Shown piece after piece: positions 43,336 to 48,791 of a stretch of 48,791 nucleotides of DNA. The notes beneath the pieces are model-generated. The model searched no databases. It worked only from the letters and a program-made list of their open reading frames with translations, and was not told the origin of the DNA. Source of the stretch: Hydrogenophilaceae bacterium (GTDB lineage Bacteria; Pseudomonadota; Gammaproteobacteria; Burkholderiales; Thiobacillaceae); NCBI GenBank assembly GCA_013389025.1, contig JACAED010000070.1, forward strand, positions 1 to 48,791, in the 5' to 3' direction. The position numbers were made by a program, and so were the translations under genes. Each line of letters opens with the position of its first letter. The stretch's first letter is position 1.

Positions 43336-44805
43336 TCAGGCTTCTCCCGGATCGACAATCCAGGTGTCCTTGCTGCCGCCGCCCTGGGATGAATTGACGA
43401 CGAGCGAGCCTTCGACCATTGCCACCCGGGTCAGTCCGCCCGTTGTCGCGTACTGGATTTTTGACTGGAGCACGAAAGGCCGCAGGTCGAGGTGACGCGG
43501 CGCCAGTTCGTGGCCCACCAGCGTGGGCGCGGTGGAAATGTCGAGCGTGGGCTGCGCCATGTAGTTGCGCGGGTTTGCGCGAATGAGTTCGGCGAATTTG
43601 CCACGTTCCTCGCTGCTCGCTCGCGGCCCCATCAGCATGCCGTAGCCGCCGGACTCGTTGGCCGGCTTGACCACCAGCTTGTCCAGGTTGGCCAGCACGT
43701 AATCGCGCTGATCGTCTTCCATGCACAGATAACTTGGCACGTTGGGAATGATCGGGTCTTCGTCCAGATAGTATTTGATGATCCTGGGCACGAAGGTATA
43801 AACGACCTTGTCGTCAGCCACGCCCGCACCGGGCGCATTGGCGATGCCCACCTTGCCCGCACGCCAGGCCCGCATCAGCCCCGGCACGCCCAGCGCGGAA
43901 TCGGGACGGAACGCCTCGGGATCGAGAAAGTCGTCATCAATGCGGCGGTAAATCACATCCACCCGTGTCAGTCCCGACACGGTTTTGAGATACACGCAAT
44001 CGTCCTCGCCGACGACGAGATCGGAACCCTCGACCAGATAGGCGCCCATCTGCTGGGCAAGATAGCTGTGCTCGAAATAGGCCGAGTTGAAGATTCCCGG
44101 AGTCAGCACCGCGACAACGGGTCGTTCCCAGTCGCGGGGTGACAGTGCGGCCAGCGTGTCGAACAGGCGGGCGGGATAATCGTCCACCGGCAGGATGGAA
44201 CAGGTGTTGAACACCTCCGGGAACAACCGCTTCATCACATGCCGGTTTTCCAGCATGTAGGAAACACCGGAAGGAACGCGCAGGTTGTCTTCCAGAACAT
44301 AAACGGTGCCGTCCCTGTCCCGCACCAGGTCGGTGCCACAGATGTGTGCCCACACCCCAAAACGGGGCGTGATGCCCCGGCATTGCGGACGGAAATTCCT
44401 GGAACCGGCCAGCACTTCCAGCGGAAAGACCTTGTCCTTGACAATGCGCTGTTCGTTATACAGATCGTTGATGAACAGATTGAGCGCAACCAGCCGCTGT
44501 TTGAGGCCGATATCGATGCGCATCCATTCAGTCCTGGACATTACGCGTGGGATGATGTCGAATGGCCAGGCGCGGTCGATGTTGGCGCCATCGCTGTAGA
44601 CCGTGAAGGTGATGCCCATGGTCATGATGGCCGCGTTGGCTGCTTCCCGCCTCGCTTCCAGATCATCCGGCCTGAGCCTGGCGAGGTAGTCGAACAGGGG
44701 TTTGGCAGCCGGCCGGGGCTGGCCGCCAGGCTCGATCAGCTCGTCGTATGCAGTGTTGCAGAGATAGGCGTTCTGAGACAGCGGAAGGGATTTCAGGTGT
44801 TCCAT
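43336..44805 (-). CDS. circularly permuted type 2 ATP-grasp protein
   Basis: FTVYSDGANIDRAWPFDIIPRVM; VYVLEDNLRVPSGVSYMLENR; VVKPANESGGYGMLMGP; LRPFVLQ. Confidence 0.94.
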   Translation of the reverse strand: MEHLKSLPLSQNAYLCNTAYDELIEPGGQPRPAAKPLFDYLARLRPDDLEARREAANAAIMTMGITFTVYSDGANIDRAWPFDIIPRVMSRTEWMRIDIGLKQRLVALNLFINDLYNEQRIVKDKVFPLEVLAGSRNFRPQCRGITPRFGVWAHICGTDLVRDRDGTVYVLEDNLRVPSGVSYMLENRHVMKRLFPEVFNTCSILPVDDYPARLFDTLAALSPRDWERPVVAVLTPGIFNSAYFEHSYLAQQMGAYLVEGSDLVVGEDDCVYLKTVSGLTRVDVIYRRIDDDFLDPEAFRPDSALGVPGLMRAWRAGKVGIANAPGAGVADDKVVYTFVPRIIKYYLDEDPIIPNVPSYLCMEDDQRDYVLANLDKLVVKPANESGGYGMLMGPRASSEERGKFAELIRANPRNYMAQPTLDISTAPTLVGHELAPRHLDLRPFVLQSKIQYATTGGLTRVAMVEGSLVVNSSQGGGSKDTWIVDPGEA

Positions 44806-44885
44806 GACAGGCTTGAAGCATGATGCGTGCCTGAGCCTTCCGGGCTCCCGTTTCGCAATGAAAGCCCCCGAACTCCATGAAAGAA

Positions 44886-44905
44886 AACGGGCCTTTCGGC
44901 CCGTT
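44886..44905 (-). terminator. Rho-independent terminator downstream of phoU
   Basis: AACGGGCC-TTTC-GGCCCGTT hairpin with T-rich tract on the minus strand. Confidence 0.75.
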
Positions 44906-44926
44906 AACGTCCTTGTAAGGAAACGC

Positions 44927-45637
44927 TCAGGACGCCTGCCTGATTTCCTCTTCCATTCTTTCCAGTGAGGTGTGGCGGACGTCCTTCCCTTTCACCATGT
45001 AGACCACATATTCGGACATGTTCTTGGCGTGGTCGCCCATGCGTTCGATAGCCTTGGCGGCGAACAGGATGTCGATGAAGACAGAAATGGTGCGCGGGTC
45101 TTCCATCATGAAGGTGATCAGGTGGCGCAGATTGAGACGGAACTCTTCGTCCACTTCCTCGTCCTGGCGGGCAATGCTGGGCGCGTTGCTGGCATCCAGC
45201 CTGGCAAAGCCGTCCAGCGCCTTGCGCAGCATGTCCAGCACCAGTGATGCCATGTATTTGACTTCGTTGAAACGCGGCAGGCTGAGGCGTTCGCTTTCGT
45301 GAATCAGCCTGGCCATGCGTGCGATTTTGGCCGCTTCGTCGCCAATGCGCTCCAGGTCGGTGATGGTCTTGACCACCATCATCAGCATGCGCAGGTCGGA
45401 TGCGGTCGGCTGGCGGCGCGCCATGATATGTGCGACATCCTCGTCGATCTGCACTTCAAGCGCATTGACACTGTGATCATGGTTAATGACTTCCTCGGCC
45501 AGCACCGTATTGCCGGTCACCAATGCTTCAATGGCGCGATTGATCTGCTCCTCAACCAGGCCGCCCATCTTGAGGACGTTAGAGCGGACGCTTTCCAGCT
45601 CGTTGTCGAATTGCTTGAAGGTATGTTCTGAGGGCAT
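44927..45637 (-). CDS. phoU: phosphate signaling complex protein PhoU
   Basis: FDNELESVRSNVLKMGGLVEEQINRAIEAL; DLERIGDEAAKIARMA; AIERMGDHAKNMSEYVVYMVKGKDVRH. Confidence 0.96.
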   Translation of the reverse strand: MPSEHTFKQFDNELESVRSNVLKMGGLVEEQINRAIEALVTGNTVLAEEVINHDHSVNALEVQIDEDVAHIMARRQPTASDLRMLMMVVKTITDLERIGDEAAKIARMARLIHESERLSLPRFNEVKYMASLVLDMLRKALDGFARLDASNAPSIARQDEEVDEEFRLNLRHLITFMMEDPRTISVFIDILFAAKAIERMGDHAKNMSEYVVYMVKGKDVRHTSLERMEEEIRQAS

Positions 45638-45678
45638 TTCTTGAGTCTCCTGACAGATAAGAGATTATAGGCCGGAGT

Positions 45679-45696
45679 GTGACAAATTCATGACAG
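45679..45696 (-). promoter_or_regulatory. Pho box upstream of phoU
   Basis: Minus strand CTGTCATGAATTTGTCAC against CTGTCAT-N4-CTGTCAY; followed by TATAAT (45664..45669). Confidence 0.75.
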
Positions 45697-45736
45697 CCGG
45701 CTTGAACCTGTCAAATACTGATCCATTCTTTTCAAA

Positions 45737-46156
45737 TTATCGGGTCGTAAAGGACAAACTGTAGAATTTTTCGTCGATATGAAGTTCCGTGATCCAGTCG
45801 CTGCGGCTGGCGGTGCAAACCGGCAGAGTGATGCGTGCAGTCCAGTTGCCATCCGGCCCGCGTTTCAGGTCATAACGGTTGAAGCCCATGTCCATGCCCA
45901 CCATTTGGAAAGAGACGGAAACCTTTTTCATGTCCGGGTGGATCAGGGTTAACTGGAAGGGTTTCATGATTTCCGGGACGACCGAGAAGCGGATTTGCGC
46001 GGGCTTGCCGTCGTGGAAAAAATTGCAGCCGGCCACCGGGTTATTGCACACAATGGGGACGACCTGCTGCGGCCGGTTTTTCTGTAGCGCCCCCCAAATG
46101 GCCAGACCTGCCAGCGCGACAAGAATCAGGATGGGGACGATAAGACGTTTCATCAT
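45737..46156 (-). CDS. membrane-anchored hypothetical protein
   Basis: Single N-terminal TM (MMKRLIVPILILVALAGLAIWG) then a small globular domain; start placed at 46156. Confidence 0.7.
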   Translation of the reverse strand: MMKRLIVPILILVALAGLAIWGALQKNRPQQVVPIVCNNPVAGCNFFHDGKPAQIRFSVVPEIMKPFQLTLIHPDMKKVSVSFQMVGMDMGFNRYDLKRGPDGNWTARITLPVCTASRSDWITELHIDEKFYSLSFTTR

Positions 46157-47094
46157 GTCCATGCCCCGCGCAGCATGGCGATGCCGTGCGCGCCGTGGCT
46201 GCGTGCCATTTCCACGTCTGGCCAGTTGACGCCGCCCAGCGCATAGACCGGAATCGGCGACTGCGCGGCCAGTCGTGCAAACACGCCCCAGCCCAGCGCG
46301 GGTTCCCCGGGGTGGCTTTGCGTGGGCAATACTGGGGACAGCATGGCAAAGTCGGCCAGCTCTGCAGCGTGAGCAAGTTCTTCGGCATTGTGGCACGAGG
46401 CGCCCAGCCACTCGATATCCGGCCGCGCTTGTAGATTCATCAATGCGCTGCTGTCGAGATGCACACCGTCGGCGCCGGCGGCGCGCGCCAGCTCCAGCGA
46501 GCCATTCACCAGCACGCGGGCCTGATAAGGTTTTGCACGCTGGATGGTTAGACGCGCGAGTTCAAGGCGCTCGGCCTCGGGCATGTCCTTGTCACGAATC
46601 TGGATCAGGCGCAAGCCCTTTTCCAGCGCGGCATCCAGCCTGTGCAGAAAGGCCTCACGGCCCAGCGCTTTGGCGTGGGTGATGCCATATACCGGCGGCA
46701 GTTGCAGCGCTTTCAGGATGGGAAAATTCGCCGGCAGCAAGGGTTCGACCGAATGATGAGCGGGATCATCCCAGGCAAACGTCTGGCCTTCGTGAGGATG
46801 CGGCGCGCCCTGCCAGTCCCACACACGAAAAAAATTCAACCTGACGGTGGCATGCGGATAAGTAAAAATGTTCGTGATCCAGCGCGTGGCGCGCACGACC
46901 TCGATGCCAAGCTCTTCCTTCAATTCACGATAGAGGGCGTGTTCGAGTGTTTCGCCCGCCTCGACCTTGCCGCCGGGAAATTCCCAGTAACCCGCATAAA
47001 CCTTGCCCGCTGGACGGGAAGCGAGCATGACTTCTCCGGTTTTGCGTGTAAGCACCGCGGCGACCACCTCGACAATTTCCGGATCCTGGCTCAT
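46153..47094 (-). CDS. Nudix hydrolase fused to a thiamine-phosphate-synthase-like domain
   Basis: Nudix box GGKVEAGETLEHALYRELKEELGIE; C-terminal TMP-synthase-like LIQIRDKDMP...VLVNGSLELARAAGADGVHLDSSAL...VYALGGVN. Confidence 0.93.
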   Translation of the reverse strand: MSQDPEIVEVVAAVLTRKTGEVMLASRPAGKVYAGYWEFPGGKVEAGETLEHALYRELKEELGIEVVRATRWITNIFTYPHATVRLNFFRVWDWQGAPHPHEGQTFAWDDPAHHSVEPLLPANFPILKALQLPPVYGITHAKALGREAFLHRLDAALEKGLRLIQIRDKDMPEAERLELARLTIQRAKPYQARVLVNGSLELARAAGADGVHLDSSALMNLQARPDIEWLGASCHNAEELAHAAELADFAMLSPVLPTQSHPGEPALGWGVFARLAAQSPIPVYALGGVNWPDVEMARSHGAHGIAMLRGAWT

Positions 47095-47936
47095 TTACCC
47101 TGCCCTGCCCAGTCTTTCGCAAACTGTTGCGCCACCCTGCCCGAGCGCGCGCCGCGTGCCAAACTCCATTGCAATGCCGCTCGGATGAAGCGCTCGGAAT
47201 CGGCGTCCTTCGCACCCAGTTCTTTTGCCCAATGCGCGGCGATGGCGAGGTACGCGTCCTGATCCATGGGGTAAAAGCTCACCCACAGGCCAAATCGTTC
47301 GGACAGCGAGACCTTTTCCTCGGTGGCTTCGCCCGGATGCACCTCGCCGCCCAGATGCCGGGCTTCTTCATTCTCGGCCATGTATTCCGGCATCAGATGC
47401 CGCCGGTTGCTGGTGGCATAGATCAGCACATTGTCCGCCGGCGTGGAGAGCGAGCCGTCGAGCGCGGCCTTGAGCGCGGGATAACCAGGCTCGTCGACGG
47501 TGAATGACAGATCGTCGCAAAAAAGAATGAAGCGCTGCGGGCTTTCGGGCAGCCGCTCAAAAAGCTCCGGCAGGTGGGCAAGCCCGGCCTTGTCGATCTC
47601 GACGAGGCGCAGGCCTTTACCCGCATACTTCGCCAGCATGGCTTTTACCAGAGAAGACTTGCCGGTGCCACGCGCGCCCGTCAGCAGCACATTGTTGGCC
47701 GGGCGGCCTTCGACGAACTGCCGCGTGTTGGCATCGATGCGCCGTTTTTGCTCGTCGATGGCCAGGAGGTGCCGAGTCTCGATGCGATGCGGGTGGCAGA
47801 TGGCGTGCAACTGGCGGGTTTCGGCCACCCAGCGCGCGGCATGGATTTTTTTCCAGTCGATGGCCTCGGCAGGCGCGCCTTCCAGCCGGTCGAGCAGACG
47901 TTCGATGCGGGGCAAGAGTAAGAATAAATCTGTCAT
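47091..47936 (-). CDS. DUF815-family AAA ATPase
   Basis: Walker A NNVLLTGARGTGKSSLVKAML; FILFCDDLSF; VLIYATSNRRHLMPEYMAEN. Confidence 0.92.
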   Translation of the reverse strand: MTDLFLLLPRIERLLDRLEGAPAEAIDWKKIHAARWVAETRQLHAICHPHRIETRHLLAIDEQKRRIDANTRQFVEGRPANNVLLTGARGTGKSSLVKAMLAKYAGKGLRLVEIDKAGLAHLPELFERLPESPQRFILFCDDLSFTVDEPGYPALKAALDGSLSTPADNVLIYATSNRRHLMPEYMAENEEARHLGGEVHPGEATEEKVSLSERFGLWVSFYPMDQDAYLAIAAHWAKELGAKDADSERFIRAALQWSLARGARSGRVAQQFAKDWAGQGK

Positions 47937-48242
47937 GGCGAAATTCTAGCTGCTCGCTGTATGCGATTCAGAAAAAATTGGGTGTTCGCTGGCAAGGTCC
48001 TGTCAACGCACGGCTCTGGGGTGCGCCTGCAAGCTGCGTCGCGTCGACGCCAGGTGGAAAATCCGGTGTGTCGCTCATGCCTGCGCCGTGCTCGCGTGTA
48101 ATGAGCAAAGGACTTGCACGTCATCTACCCTTACATCAAGAGCTTTCCCTTTGCCGGGGAATATTTTGCGACCTTTGCGGCCGTTTGACGTCATACACAG
48201 TGCATCGTCCTTGATGCTGTCATTGACTCCAGGAGAATTGCC

Positions 48243-48674
48243 ATGAACCGCTTTCATGTCCACGTTGCCGTCAACAACCTCGCACAGAGCATCGATTTCT
48301 ACAGCAAACTCTTCGGCCAGCCGCCTGCGCGCCGCGAAATCGACTACGCTAAATGGATGCTAGACGACCCGAGCGTCAATTTCGCCATTTCCGCGCGTGG
48401 CCACAAGGCGGGCTTGAACCACCTTGGCATCCAGACCGACTCTGCCGAGGGGTTGGCGGATCTGCGCCGGCGCGCCGATGCGGCCGCACCCGGGGACGTG
48501 CTGCCCGATTCCGGTGCCGCGTGCTGCTATGCCCGATCCGACAAGCACTGGATGATCGATCCGCAGGGCATTGCCTGGGAGCATTTCCACACCATGGAAA
48601 ACGCCGTCGAGTTCGGGAGCGACACCAAGACCCAGAGCGGTGCCTGCTGCATTCCCCTGCGGGCGGGTGCATAA
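48243..48674 (+). CDS. ArsI/CadI-family VOC metalloenzyme
   Basis: MNRFHVHVAVNNLAQSIDFYSKLFGQPPARREIDYAKWMLDDPSVNFAIS; GLNHLGIQTDS; IDPQGIAWEHFHTM; C-terminal CC. Confidence 0.9.
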   Translation: MNRFHVHVAVNNLAQSIDFYSKLFGQPPARREIDYAKWMLDDPSVNFAISARGHKAGLNHLGIQTDSAEGLADLRRRADAAAPGDVLPDSGAACCYARSDKHWMIDPQGIAWEHFHTMENAVEFGSDTKTQSGACCIPLRAGA

Positions 48675-48677
48675 GCG

Positions 48678-48791
48678 ATGAGCGGCGACGCGCATCCCCT
48701 CGCCCAGGCGCTGGCCGATTCGCGGCGCGCGCTGCTCGCTTTCCTGCGCCGGCAGGTCGGCGACGCCGCGCTCGCCGAAGACCTGCTGCAC
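48678..48791 (+). CDS. sigma-70 family (ECF-like) RNA polymerase sigma factor, 3'-truncated by window edge
   Basis: MSGDAHPLAQALADSRRALLAFLRRQVGDAALAEDLLH resembles the region 2 N-terminus. Confidence 0.65.
   Translation, partial: MSGDAHPLAQALADSRRALLAFLRRQVGDAALAEDLLH

Noticed and set aside
42365-43726. 453-aa ORF including residues before the alpha-E start
   Set aside because: N-terminal part overlaps the ATP-grasp gene out of frame; alpha-E proteins start at MLSRVAENLYW, so the start is placed at 43333.
48110-48188. Plus-strand peptide AKDLHVIYPYIKSFPFAGEYFATFAAV* upstream of the arsI-like gene
   Set aside because: Short stop-to-stop stretch without a start codon or recognised family; possibly a gene remnant but not supportable.

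Overview
This is a chromosomal window from a betaproteobacterium (inferred from gene order), covering the replication-origin neighbourhood. The minus-strand run mnmE-yidC-yidD-rnpA-rpmH diverges from dnaA-dnaN-gyrB on the plus strand. Next come ppk2, dodecin, rluE-like, trhO, topA (frameshifted), smg, dprA and a LysM protein, then def-fmt-htpX-rsmB-DUF4390-ntrY/ntrX-like-trkA-trkH. The most interesting accessory content is at 33-45 kb. An Anbu-type proteasome-like peptidase sits beside a 1120-aa transglutaminase/ATP-grasp-like fusion. About 7 kb away is a tight minus-strand operon of circularly permuted ATP-grasp, alpha-E and a 411-aa protein with HPPD/VOC-like putative metal-ligand motifs. 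Other notable items: a 269-bp MITE-like element between def and fmt with perfect 24-bp terminal inverted repeats and a TTTA duplication; G/C-rich REP/REPIN-like repeats that supply the ends of coding regions; a near-consensus sigma-54 promoter with an upstream dyad before glgP; a Pho box before phoU; an NtrX-like regulator whose AAA+ motifs are degenerate; and two apparent single-base frameshifts (topA and a receiver-like gene). Family assignments come from reading the protein sequences; no searches were run.
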